From: CBDFGQ01 sp965247295
GTDB taxonomy: Bacteria > Chloroflexota > Dehalococcoidia > Lucifugimonadales > JAGWBF01
Assembly (NCBI GenBank): GCA_965247295.1
Contig: CBDFGQ010000007.1
Location: forward strand, 1-64,000
Direction of reading: 5' to 3'
Length of the DNA stretch: 64,000 nucleotides
The notes below the pieces were generated by a model that was given only the letters and a program-made list of their open reading frames with translations, was not told the DNA's origin and ran no database searches. Both the position numbers and the translations under genes were made by a program. Below are positions 8,559-19,200 of this stretch, one piece after another; position 1 is the stretch's first letter, and each line of letters starts with the position of its first letter.

Positions 8559-10406
8559 TTGCGGAGCAAAAGGGCAGCCATAATCTTTGGAGGTCTGGTT
8601 CTTAGCTCCCTCCTCATCCTGCTCCTGACCCGGACCATCCTGGCCATACCCCAAGCACCTCATGCCTTCAATGGTGAGGTAAGGGTTGGGGGAGGTGTCG
8701 GCGATGGTCTGGAGATCAGGGTCAAGATATCGGACGAGAACCAGAACAAGCTTCTGACCGCGGACCTTACGGCCGGGTCGGTTAACATCACTGCGGCCGA
8801 TGGCTCCTACGGACAGCAGGCCCTATTCTCGGTGCGGGGTGATGATACCGATACCCCTCAGAGAGAGGGGGCCAACCCCGGTGAACGTCTCTTCTTCTTC
8901 CTCCTCACCGGTGACGGTACTGGCGATGCCCTCCGTCAGAAGCCACAACAAGTCTCAGCCAGTAATGTAAGCATTGTGATGGAGCCCCTCTCGCGCCAGT
9001 TCGCGAGGGGGGTGCCTTTCGTTGTGGACATCGTCGTACTGCCCAACATCCTCGAGCCGGTGGACCAGGTCCACGTGTTTCTTGACTTTAAGACCGGTGA
9101 CCTGGAAGTACAGAACATTGAGCCTGGCACGATACTGGCAGACGTGATCCAGAGCAGTGCCGATAACGTAGCCAGCACCCTTGACTATAAGGCGAAGACG
9201 GCTCAAGGTGTCCTGGCTCGGACCACCCAGTTTGTTCTGGCTACGCTGACTTTCGTTCCAAAGCTACCCGCCAGTACAACGTCTGTAGATTTCCATAGGG
9301 AGGGACTCAGAGAGACCATCGCCGTTCAAGGCGCGACCCCTCGCCTGGGCCGCCTGGTGGGCCTGGAGCTAGTCAGGGCGGTGAAGGCCGCAACGTCTAT
9401 CACGCCGGTCCTCTTTGAGGAGGCGGGCAACACGAGCCTGAACCTGTCTATCTTCGGGTCCCCGCGCAACATAAGGTTAAGCGGGGACTCTCCCTCCACC
9501 AACCCCCGGCCCACCTTTACGTGGACCGCTCCCACCGGTGACAGCGTGACGGGGCCGGTGATCTTGTATGAGGCGCGGATACTCCTCCCCGGCGTGGCGC
9601 CCTTCCAGGTAGTTACCGGTGGCGTGACCACCTTTACCGCCAGCGGCGATGTCCCCGATGGGCCGCATATCTTCCAGGTAAGGGCTGTGGGGACAGGTGA
9701 CCGGAAGGACGCCATTGGCTCCCTGGACTTTACCATCATCACCATAGTCCCCACGCCCCCTGATCTTCTGGCGCCCACTGGGGATGCCTTCCTCAACACA
9801 AGTAACCCCGCATTCGATTGGCAGCAGCCTCCCACAACCGGGGATGTGTTGGAATACCAAATCCAGGTTGTGCTCACCGGCGACGACTTCCTCACCGGAC
9901 CCTTTAGTTTGGATGTGGTAGTTACGGGGGGTATCACTCAGTTCCTGACCACGGGCGGGCTGGCGGACGCCCCCTACCGGTGGCGGGTAGTGGCGATCTT
10001 TGGTCCTGTGAGCACGGCCGCTTCCCTGACCCGGACCTTCACCGTGGACACCATACAGCCTTTGGCGCCCACCGGCCTTGTGCATACGGGGGACCTGGAG
10101 TCGTTGACGCCCCTGTTCCAGTGGAACCGCTCAACTGACCCTGCTCCGGCTCCTCCGGGCTCGGGCGCAGGCTCAGGGGTGGACTTCTACAACATAGTAA
10201 TAACTGGCCCTCAATCGGTTACTACCACGGCCGATGACAGCGACCTTGTCTGTCCCAGCGGCTTATGTCAGTTTACGTCACCAGACCTTCTGCCCGGCAG
10301 CTACAACATAGAGGTGAAAGCAGTGGACCGGGCTGGCAACTTCAGCCAGCCACAGCCGACTTCCAGGCGGTGCCGCCGGGCCTGGTGCAGGGGCTATCGG
10401 TGGTAG
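8559..10406 (+). CDS. Giant repeat surface protein, segment 1 (signal peptide, cohesin-like domain, first modules)
   Basis: TTG start, then RSKRAAIIFGG and a long hydrophobic stretch ending near TILA, a typical Sec signal peptide. Residues ~130-260 (VDQVHVFLDFKTGDLEVQN ... FVLATLTFVPK) resemble a cohesin-type beta-sandwich as found in dockerin/cohesin systems and many large surface proteins. From ~300 on there are fibronectin/Ig-like modules with PTFTW, YRWRV and DTIQPLAPTG signatures, then the first Cys module (VCPSGLCQF). The last ~20 residues (after SQPQ) are out-of-frame: sister copies read SQPATTDF here, and the next frame carries that sequence, so the true protein continues into segment 2. 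Confidence 0.75.
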   Translation: MRSKRAAIIFGGLVLSSLLILLLTRTILAIPQAPHAFNGEVRVGGGVGDGLEIRVKISDENQNKLLTADLTAGSVNITAADGSYGQQALFSVRGDDTDTPQREGANPGERLFFFLLTGDGTGDALRQKPQQVSASNVSIVMEPLSRQFARGVPFVVDIVVLPNILEPVDQVHVFLDFKTGDLEVQNIEPGTILADVIQSSADNVASTLDYKAKTAQGVLARTTQFVLATLTFVPKLPASTTSVDFHREGLRETIAVQGATPRLGRLVGLELVRAVKAATSITPVLFEEAGNTSLNLSIFGSPRNIRLSGDSPSTNPRPTFTWTAPTGDSVTGPVILYEARILLPGVAPFQVVTGGVTTFTASGDVPDGPHIFQVRAVGTGDRKDAIGSLDFTIITIVPTPPDLLAPTGDAFLNTSNPAFDWQQPPTTGDVLEYQIQVVLTGDDFLTGPFSLDVVVTGGITQFLTTGGLADAPYRWRVVAIFGPVSTAASLTRTFTVDTIQPLAPTGLVHTGDLESLTPLFQWNRSTDPAPAPPGSGAGSGVDFYNIVITGPQSVTTTADDSDLVCPSGLCQFTSPDLLPGSYNIEVKAVDRAGNFSQPQPTSRRCRRAWCRGYRW

Positions 10407-13252
10407 GGGCTATTTTCAACAACACGGTGAACACGGACAATCCCGTATTCCGGTGGACCCGTCCCGCGAAGCTGCCGTTTGGCCTGGCAACCTATGAGGT
10501 TGCGATAACTGGCGAGACCTCCACCTTACCCGCACTCTCCAGCCTACGGCAATTCAGCCCCTTTACCGGGGACGCCTTCTTCGTGGAATGCTTCAGCGCG
10601 ACGGGTGATGCCAAAGGGACGGGGGCCGCGTGCAATGGGGCCACTGAAACTGGGGACGAGATACAGATAACGGTACAAGTGTCCGTGCCTGACGGGACCC
10701 ATGTCACCCAGGTGCGCGTCGTGCCTGTGGAGGGTGCTCCTGGACAGCCAGTGTCCCTTAACTTCACAGTAGACGCCACTCCTCCTAGTACGGCGGACCT
10801 GGTAGCCCCACCGGACCAGGCTCTGTTAGGCACCAGCACCCCGCTGTTTGTCTGGGCCGCTTCCCCCTCCACAGCGGACGTGTTTGATTATGTCCTACGG
10901 GTTGCCAGCGGGGACATCAACACTGGGCCCATCGTGCTGGAGGTGGAGGTGTTGCATCCCACCATCCAGTTCCAGGTCACTGGAGACCTTACGGAGGGAC
11001 GGCACGATTGGCAAGTCATAGCCCGGGACAAGGCGTTGAACACCGGGGCCTCTGGGGTACGTACGTTCACCATTGACACGCGGCCGTCCGCCGCGCCGAT
11101 TCTGCTCACGCCTCCCGACGATGCGTTCCTCAATATAACCACGCCTCTATTCACATGGGCCGCCCCGGCCGGGGACCCGTTTGATTATCTGCTGCAGGTT
11201 GTAAGCGGGGATATCAGCACCGGGGCCATCGTGCTGGACGTGGCAGTACCGCACCCGACGACCCAGTTCCAGACCACCGGGGGCCTGGCCAACGGACGTC
11301 ATCAGTGGCGGGTGATCGCCAGGGACCTGGCACTGAACACGGCCTCCTCGGTAGTCAGCACCTTCACTGTGGACACCGTGGCTCCCGCAGCGCCCGCCCT
11401 GGTTGCGCCGCCGGACCTGGCCTTACTCAACGTAAGCGTGCCACTCTTCGTCTGGGAACCTTCACCGTCAACCGGGGACGTAATCGACTACCTGCTCCAG
11501 GTGGCCAAGGGGAACGTTACCACGGGGTCCATAGTGCTGGAGGTGGTGGTAACGCATCCCACGACCCAGTTCCAGGCCACGGGGGACCTGGCGGAGGGGC
11601 GGCACGAGTGGCGGGTCATCGCCAGAGACCGGGCGTTGAACACGGCCTCATCCCTGGCCCGTACCTTCACGGTGGACACGGTGGCTCCCTTCGGTCCTCC
11701 CCTGGTGGCGCCGCCGGACCAGGCATTCCTCAACGTGACTACACCGCTCTTTGACTGGGAGCCTTCGCCGTCTACCGGGGACGTATTCGACTACCTACTG
11801 CAGGTTGCCAGCGGGGACATCAACACCGAGGCCATCGTGCTGGAGGTGGAGGTGTTGCATCCCACCACCCAGTTCCTGTCCACCGGCGACCTAGGGGACA
11901 GGAGATACGAGTGGAGGGTCATCGCCAGAGACAAGGTGCTGAACACTGCCTCCTCGGTAGTCCGCACCTTCACCGTAGACACGGTGGCGCCCATCGCTCC
12001 GGCGTTGGTAGCTCCGGCCGAGGGAGCCTTCCTGAATACAGACACCCCCATCTTTGCCTGGAAACCTTCACCCTCCACGGCGGACCGGTTCGGTTATCGG
12101 CTGCAGGTGGTCTCTGGTGACGGCTTTGCCACCGGGTCCATTGCTTTAGACGTGGTACTAACGGGGGACGTCACCCAGTTCCAGGTGCCCACCGGGGATG
12201 CCCTGGCGGATGCCCCATACAAGTGGCGAGTGGTGGTTCGGGATAAGGCGCTGAACACCGCCGCGTCCTCGGTCGGGAACTTCAAAGTGGACACCCTAGC
12301 TCCCTTTGCGCCCACGGGGCTCGAACGTACGGGAGACCTGGAATCGCTGACGCCCCAGTTCCTGTGGAACCGCTCTTCTGGCGACCGAGTTCCTACGGCT
12401 CCCCCCGGCACGGGCGCAGGCTCGGGGGTGGACTTCTATGACATCGTACTGACGGGTCGTCAGACGGTGACTACCACGGCGGACGATAGCGACGCTGTCT
12501 GTCCCGCCGGTATCTGCCAGTTTACATCTCCGGAGCTCCTGCCGGGCGACTACACCATAGCGGTGAAGACGGTGGACCTGGCGGCCAACCTCAGCCAGCC
12601 AGCCACGACTGACTTCCGAGCGGGGCCACCGGGCTTGGTGCAGAACCTGCGGATCATAGGCTCAATTTTTGACAACACGGTGAACACGGACAATCCCGTA
12701 TTCCGGTGGACCCGGCCCGCGGAGCTGCCGTTGGGGCTAGCAACCTATGAGATTGCCATAACCGGCGAAGCCTCCACATTACCCCCTCTCTCCAGCCTAC
12801 GTCAGTTCAGACCCTTCACGGGGGACGACTTCTTTGTGGAATGCTTCAACGCGACGGGTGATGCCATAGGGACGGGGGTCCAGTGTAGTGGGACTGGGGC
12901 CACCGTTACCGGGGACGAGATACAGATCACGGTAGAAATAACCGTACCCGATGGGACCCATGAGATTCAGGTGCGGGTGGTCACTGTGGAGGCCGGCCCC
13001 AGCGTGGCGATTTCCGAGACATTCACTATCGACACCACCGAACCTACTCCGCCGACCCTGCTGTCCCCCGAGCCCAACGAGTTTCTCAACACCGGTGCTC
13101 TCCAATTTGACTGGAGCGCCTCCAGCGGTGATGTGTTTCACCTACCTGCTCCAGGTAGTGCTCGCCGGGGACGACCTGACGACTGGGCCCTATGTTCTGG
13201 ACGTGATAACCAGCGCCGATACAACCCAGTCCCCAGACCACGGCGGACCTAG
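10265..13252 (+). CDS. Giant repeat surface protein, segment 2 (true coding about 10,347-13,136)
   Basis: The nominal N-terminal ~27 residues are out of frame; sense begins at PATADFQAVPPGLVQ. The segment contains the second half of Cys module 1 (VECFSATGD, GAAC), five Ig/fibronectin-like modules of about 95 residues with the signature WRVIARDxALNT and linker FTVDTVAP, and Cys module 2 complete. The pair of Cys modules and the intervening units form a block of about 2.24 kb whose two ends (near 10,425 and 12,670) share long nearly identical DNA stretches, indicating block duplication. Sense ends at SGDVF near 13,136; the tail is out of frame. An 80-bp bridge (13,137-13,215) in the third frame encodes TYLLQVVLAGDD and joins to segment 4. 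Confidence 0.72.
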   Translation: MSVYVTRPSARQLQHRGESSGPGWQLQPATADFQAVPPGLVQGLSVVGAIFNNTVNTDNPVFRWTRPAKLPFGLATYEVAITGETSTLPALSSLRQFSPFTGDAFFVECFSATGDAKGTGAACNGATETGDEIQITVQVSVPDGTHVTQVRVVPVEGAPGQPVSLNFTVDATPPSTADLVAPPDQALLGTSTPLFVWAASPSTADVFDYVLRVASGDINTGPIVLEVEVLHPTIQFQVTGDLTEGRHDWQVIARDKALNTGASGVRTFTIDTRPSAAPILLTPPDDAFLNITTPLFTWAAPAGDPFDYLLQVVSGDISTGAIVLDVAVPHPTTQFQTTGGLANGRHQWRVIARDLALNTASSVVSTFTVDTVAPAAPALVAPPDLALLNVSVPLFVWEPSPSTGDVIDYLLQVAKGNVTTGSIVLEVVVTHPTTQFQATGDLAEGRHEWRVIARDRALNTASSLARTFTVDTVAPFGPPLVAPPDQAFLNVTTPLFDWEPSPSTGDVFDYLLQVASGDINTEAIVLEVEVLHPTTQFLSTGDLGDRRYEWRVIARDKVLNTASSVVRTFTVDTVAPIAPALVAPAEGAFLNTDTPIFAWKPSPSTADRFGYRLQVVSGDGFATGSIALDVVLTGDVTQFQVPTGDALADAPYKWRVVVRDKALNTAASSVGNFKVDTLAPFAPTGLERTGDLESLTPQFLWNRSSGDRVPTAPPGTGAGSGVDFYDIVLTGRQTVTTTADDSDAVCPAGICQFTSPELLPGDYTIAVKTVDLAANLSQPATTDFRAGPPGLVQNLRIIGSIFDNTVNTDNPVFRWTRPAELPLGLATYEIAITGEASTLPPLSSLRQFRPFTGDDFFVECFNATGDAIGTGVQCSGTGATVTGDEIQITVEITVPDGTHEIQVRVVTVEAGPSVAISETFTIDTTEPTPPTLLSPEPNEFLNTGALQFDWSASSGDVFHLPAPGSARRGRPDDWALCSGRDNQRRYNPVPRPRRT

Positions 13253-13275
13253 CCGATGCTGCCTACAAGTGGCGG

Positions 13276-16200
13276 GTGATAGCAAGGGACAGGGCTCTGA
13301 ACACCGCCGAGTCCACCCCCTTGTTCCTGAGCTTCACCGTGGACACGCAAGACCCTGTTGTGCCCCAGCTGGTCAACCCCCGGGATCTGGAGTTCCTGCT
13401 TACCAGGACCCCGCTCTTTGATTGGGACCCCTCGCCTATCACGGGCGACGTGTTCGAGTACCGGCTCCATGTGGTAGTGACGGGGGGTAATCTGGTAATC
13501 GGGCCATATGCCCTTGATGTGTTGGTATCGGCGGACACCACGCAGTTCCAGGTGACCACCGGCGATCCTCTGGCCATCGTCGATCCCACGACTAGCTATC
13601 AGTGGCGGGTCATAGGGGAGGACCGGGCGCTGAACACCTCCTCCTCTGAGTCTCGGGCGTTTACGCTGCTGCAGGCACAGGTTGACCTGCGTCTGAAGTC
13701 GGACAGCACCTTTGTGGGGGTGGGGACCGTCTTCACGGGAGATATAGTGGTGGAGCCCAATGGGCAGCCCGTCTCTACCGTTGGGGCGTTCCTGGACTTC
13801 AACACGGGCGATCTGGAGGTACTGAACGTAACTCCTGGGAGCACCCTGGAGAAGGTGTTGCCGACGGTCCTGTTTGACAACATTGCCGGGACGGTTGACT
13901 TCAACGCCACGACCCTTGGAGCCCCGCCCACGGGAGACTTCGTCCTCGCGGAGGTGACCTTCAGGGCCAGGAAACCCAAGGGCCTTGAGCAGCTCACCAC
14001 CGTTAGATTCAGCGAGACCTTCCCGCGCCGGACGGAGGCCCAGGCTCAGCAGCTCTTCCTCACCAGGTTCCTGTCGTCCGCTGACTTTACCGTTCTCAGC
14101 CCCGCGGTGGACCTGCGTCTGGGACTCCAGCTGGATGGTCTGCCGCCCAAATTCGACAACTTTGACAGTTTTGCCTTTGCCAGGCGTGAGATATTCCGTG
14201 TCCCGGTGAGGGTGGAGGTGGAGGTGGAGCCCGGGGCGCGGGGAGTCTCCACGGTGGATGCGCTCCTTGATTTCGATCCCCAGACGCTTAGGGTGGTGGG
14301 CATCGCGCCGACGGGAGATGGGGCACTCACGCTATTTCCGACGCCGAGGTCCAACAACCAGTTTGGGACTATAGACATCGCCGGCAGCGCCACCGGGGTT
14401 CCACCCACTGGAGATTTCGTCCTGGCCGTGGTGACCTTCCAGACACTGAAGGCCACGCAGACGCTAAACGTAGGATTCCACGAGGAGTTCCCCCGACCCT
14501 CCGGGGCCAAGTTCAGTGGAGCACCAATTCTGAAAGACCTGATCGGGTTCCCCGTGGAGATGGCCCTGGAGCTGAGGTTGAACGAGTTCGAGGCCCCCTT
14601 CGACGCGGACGTGACCCTCGTGATGAGGCCCAATGGCAACCGGGTGACCGCGGTGGACGCTTTCCTGGTCTCCACCGGGGACCTAGTCATTGATGGACTG
14701 GCGCAGGCGGCGGGCTCTCCGTTCGAGCGGGTAATCAGAAGCGAGTTCGACCCCACTACCGGCACCGCCGACTTCAGCTCCACCACCTTCGGCGCTCCCC
14801 CAGTCGGCGAGTTCGACCTGGCTGTGCTGGACGTTACCATTACCACAACCGGTGGCAGGATGGACTTCCGAAAGGTATTCCCCGAGCTGGGCAAGAGGTC
14901 GGATGCCAGCTTCCGAGGGGACCCGATACCCCAGGACAGGCTGAGGCTAACAGGCGTGGACCTGGTGGCCGTGCCGCCGGGTACCCTGCCCAATCTGCAA
15001 AGGACAACCGGGGATCTGGAAAACATCCCCACCTTCCAGTGGGAACCGCCGGTGGTGCGCCCCGCCGCCGGCATCAAGCTGTTCAGGGTGGCCGTTACCG
15101 GCAGTGGGCGTGACCCCGGGCTGAGTAGCGCCGACGGCGTCATCACGGGCGTGCAAAACCAGGTGGTTACCTTCCCTCTATTCAGGGTGGCCGTTACCGG
15201 CAGTGGGCGTGACGCCGGGCTGAGTAGCGCCGCCGGCATCATAACGGGTGAGACAAACCAGGTGGGGACCTTCCGGTGCTTCGATTTTGCCGGTCAGGTT
15301 CCATGTTTCGTCGGTGGTCGTTTCAACATCGACGTCGTCACCTCGGGCGACTTTAGACTCTCCAGCCCACTGGCCAGCGGTGACTACCTGATAACGGTAA
15401 CCCCAGTGGACAACCTGGACCAGGTGGGGGTTTTCACGGCCTTCCAATTCACTGTGCCCGCAGGAGCCCTGCAGGAAAAGGCCCCAAGGCTTCTCTCCCC
15501 CATCGGGCTCATCAACGATGCTACGCCGCGATTCGGGTGGAGCGTTGCCACCGGCGACCGGGTCAGCTACAGGCTCCAGGTTAAAAGTACCACAGGACCA
15601 TTCGGGCTGGACGTGGTTGTAAGGACGAGCGACCCGCCGGTTACGGAGTTCCAGGTCATCCGCGGGCTTCCCGACGATACATACAAGTGGCGTGTGGTGG
15701 CCACGGACGTTGCCGGGGACGCCGCCATACCGGCCACGGGTGACTTCGAAGTGGATACAACATCCCCGGGCAGGCCCGTGCTGGTAGCTCCCGCGGATAA
15801 CGTCTTCCTCAACACCAGCACGCCCACCCTGAAGTGGGCGCCCACAACCACGGATGTCTTCGATTACCAGCTCGTGGTAACCCGTGGTGACCTAGCCGCC
15901 GGGCCCTTCGACATACGTGTGGTGCTATCGGGGGATGTTACTCAGTTCACGGTACCCACTGTGGATGCCCTGCTCGATGGCAGATACCGCTGGCGAGTGA
16001 CAGCCCGTGATGAGGCCCAGAACCCCATAGAGACGGTGACGCGCACCTTTACCGTGGACACCTTGGCCCCCGGTGCTCCGGGACTTGTCTCCCCGTCGGA
16101 CCTGGCCTTCCTCAACACAAGGACACCCATCTTCGACTGGGACGCCGCCACTGGGGACGTGTTTGAGTATGTGCTCCAGGTGACCAGCGGAGACATCGAG

Positions 16201-19200
16201 AATGGTCCCTACGACATACAGAAGAGGGTAGGCCGGATTACCACCAGGTTCCAGGTTCCCGTTGGCGATTCCCTGGCGACGGGAGACCCGAGCGTTGTAT
16301 ACCAGTGGCGCGTGGTGGCCCGTGACCGGTCGCTTAACACGGTCTCTTCCGAGACCCGTAACTTCACCCTGGACACTATACCGCCAGGAGCTCCGGCCCT
16401 CGAGTCGCCGGAGCCTAGCGAGTCCATCAACACGCCCATTCCCGTGCTTGACTGGGCTCCATCCGCGGGCGATGTGTTTGACTACGTGGTTCGGGTAACA
16501 TCCGGAAACATTAACGTCGGGCCCTTCGACATAGATGTCGTGGTACCCGCCTCCAACACCCGGTTCCAGGTGCCGGGAGTGGATGCCCTGGCAGCTGGGG
16601 ATCCCAGAACTGCATACCGGTGGCGGGTGACAGCCAGGGACAGGGCGCTAAATACTGCCCCCTCGTCGGTCGGGGAATTCACGCTGGACACCATACCGCC
16701 CGTGGCTCCGGCCCCGGTCGCGCCGGCGGACGACGCCTTCCTCAACACCAGCACTCCGCTATTCGACTGGGCCCCGTCTCCCTCTACGGTCGACGTCTTT
16801 GGTTACAGGCTCCAGGTGGTGCTCTCCGGCGACGACTTTAATACCGGCACCCTGTTGATAAACGAGGTGCTCACCGGCGACATTACCCAGTTCAAGGCCA
16901 CCGTTATCCTGGCGGATGCAGCCTACCGGTGGCGGGTGATAGCCAGGGAGGCCGCGGTGAACACCGCTGCCTCCGCGGTCCGCACCTTCAGCGTGGACAT
17001 TGTGGCCCCTGCCGCACCGGCCCTGGTCTCGCCGGCAGATGGGGCCTTCCTGAGTACCAACAGACCGCTCTTCGACTGGCAGACTTCGCCCTCAGCCGAC
17101 GTGTTCACCTACCTGCTCCAGGTGGTGCTCTCTGGGGACGACCTTAGGATTGGGCCCTATGTCCGGCAGGTGATAACCAGCGCCGATAAAACCCAGTTCC
17201 AACCCTTAGCAGCTCTGGCCGATGCCGCTTACAGATGGCGGGTGGTGGCTAGAGACAGGGCGTTGAATACCTCCACCTCGGACGTCACGCGGACCTTCAC
17301 AGTGGACACGGTGGCGCCCGCTCCGCCGGCCCTGGTGGCGCCTCCCGATCGGGCCTTCCTGAACGTCAGCAGGCCCACCTTCGACTGGGCTCCCTCCCCA
17401 TCCACCGGTGACGTATTTGACTACCGGCTCCTGGTGACCTCGGGTGACTTCCGCGCCGGGCCCTTCGCCCTCGACGTAGTCACGACTGCGAACTCTACTC
17501 AGTTCCAGGCGACGGGCGACCTGGCCGACGCGCCCTACCGTTGGAAGGTCATAGCCGGCGACCAGGCACTGAACACAGATGACTCAGTGGTGCGAAGCTT
17601 CAAGGTGGACACCATCGCTCCGGCGGCCCCCGCCGCGCTGATACAGACGGGCGACACTGAGTCATTGAAGTCGGAATTCCAGTGGAGCCGTGTGACAGAT
17701 CCGGCCCCCAATGCTCCTGGCACAACGGGAGACGGCTCCGGCTTGGACTTCTACAACGTATTGATTACTGGGTTGCGGACGGTGGTGGCCACAGCGGACG
17801 ACGTCTGTCCCGGCGGTATCTGCCGGTTCACCTCTCCGGTAGACCTGCCGCCAGGGGCCTACGTCATTGAAGTAACGGCGGTGGACCAGGCGTCCAACGA
17901 GGGCCTGCCCGCCACTACGGACTTCACCGCCGGGCTCAGGAGTAAGCCGCAGAACCTGCGGGTCATTGAGCCGGTATTGGTGGACCCGGTGCTGGGCGGC
18001 GCGGTCAATAAAGCTACCCCGACGTTCAAGTGGACTCGACCACTGGAGCTGCCATTGGCAGGGTTTGCTACCTATCAAAAAACCATCACGGGGGATGTGC
18101 TAACCACTCCCGTTACTCTCCTCCCGTTCACTCCCTTTACAGGCGACAAGTTCTCTGTGCAATGTTTCAACGAGGCCGGCATTCTAATCACCACCGGACC
18201 AGCGTGTATTACGGCCCTGTCCACCGGAGACCAGACCCAGCTAAGGGTCCTTAGGGTTAATGGGGCTGGTGTGCCCGATGGGACGCATCTGTTGGGCGTA
18301 CGGGTCGTTGATGTAGAGGGACGCCCTGGGCCCACCGCCGAAGTCATCTTCACCGTGGACACCACGGCTCCTGGGGCGCCAGGGCTGGATTTCCCCGCGA
18401 CAGGGGAGTTCATCAACACCGACACCCCCACCTTCGATTGGGACGCCTCCACCGGGGATGTGTTCGGCTACCGGCTACAGGTGGCAAGCGGGGACATCGA
18501 CGCCGTGCCCTTCGATATAAACGTGGTGCTGACGGGCGACGTAACCGAGTTCCAGGTTCCCACGGGCGACGCCCTGGCCCACGCCGCCACCTACCAGTGG
18601 CGGATTATCGCGCGGGACCGGGCGCTTAACATCTCCACGTCGGACGTCCGCACCTTCACGGTGGACATCGTCCCGCCCAACCCGCCGGCGGCCCTGATTG
18701 CTCCTGTGACCGGGGACTTCCTCAACACCAGCACGCCAGCCTTTAAGTGGAAGGCTGCTTCACCAAGCGACGTTTTTGCCACGGGCGATGTCAACGATTA
18801 CGTGTTGCAGGTTGCCCTCTCTGGGGACGACCTCCGGGCAGGGCCATACGCGCTGGAGACAGTGGTGGGAACGGGTGACGCTCTGGGCGGCGAGTTCCAG
18901 GAGACGGGCGATCTGGCCACCGGCGACCCTCGCGTTGTGTACCAGTGGCGGGTCGTGGCCCGGGACAAGGCGCTGAACACGGCTGCTTCTCAGACCCGGG
19001 CCTTCACCGTGGACACGATAGCTCCCGTGGAGCCGGGCGTGATATTCCCTGCGACCGCGGACTTCATCAGTACCACCACCCCCGCCTTTGCCTGGGGTCC
19101 CTCCCCGTCCACGGCGGATGTGTTTGGTTACAGGCTGCAGGTGACAAGCGGGGACATCAACACCGGGCCCTACGATATAGAGGTCGTGCTGACGGGCGAC

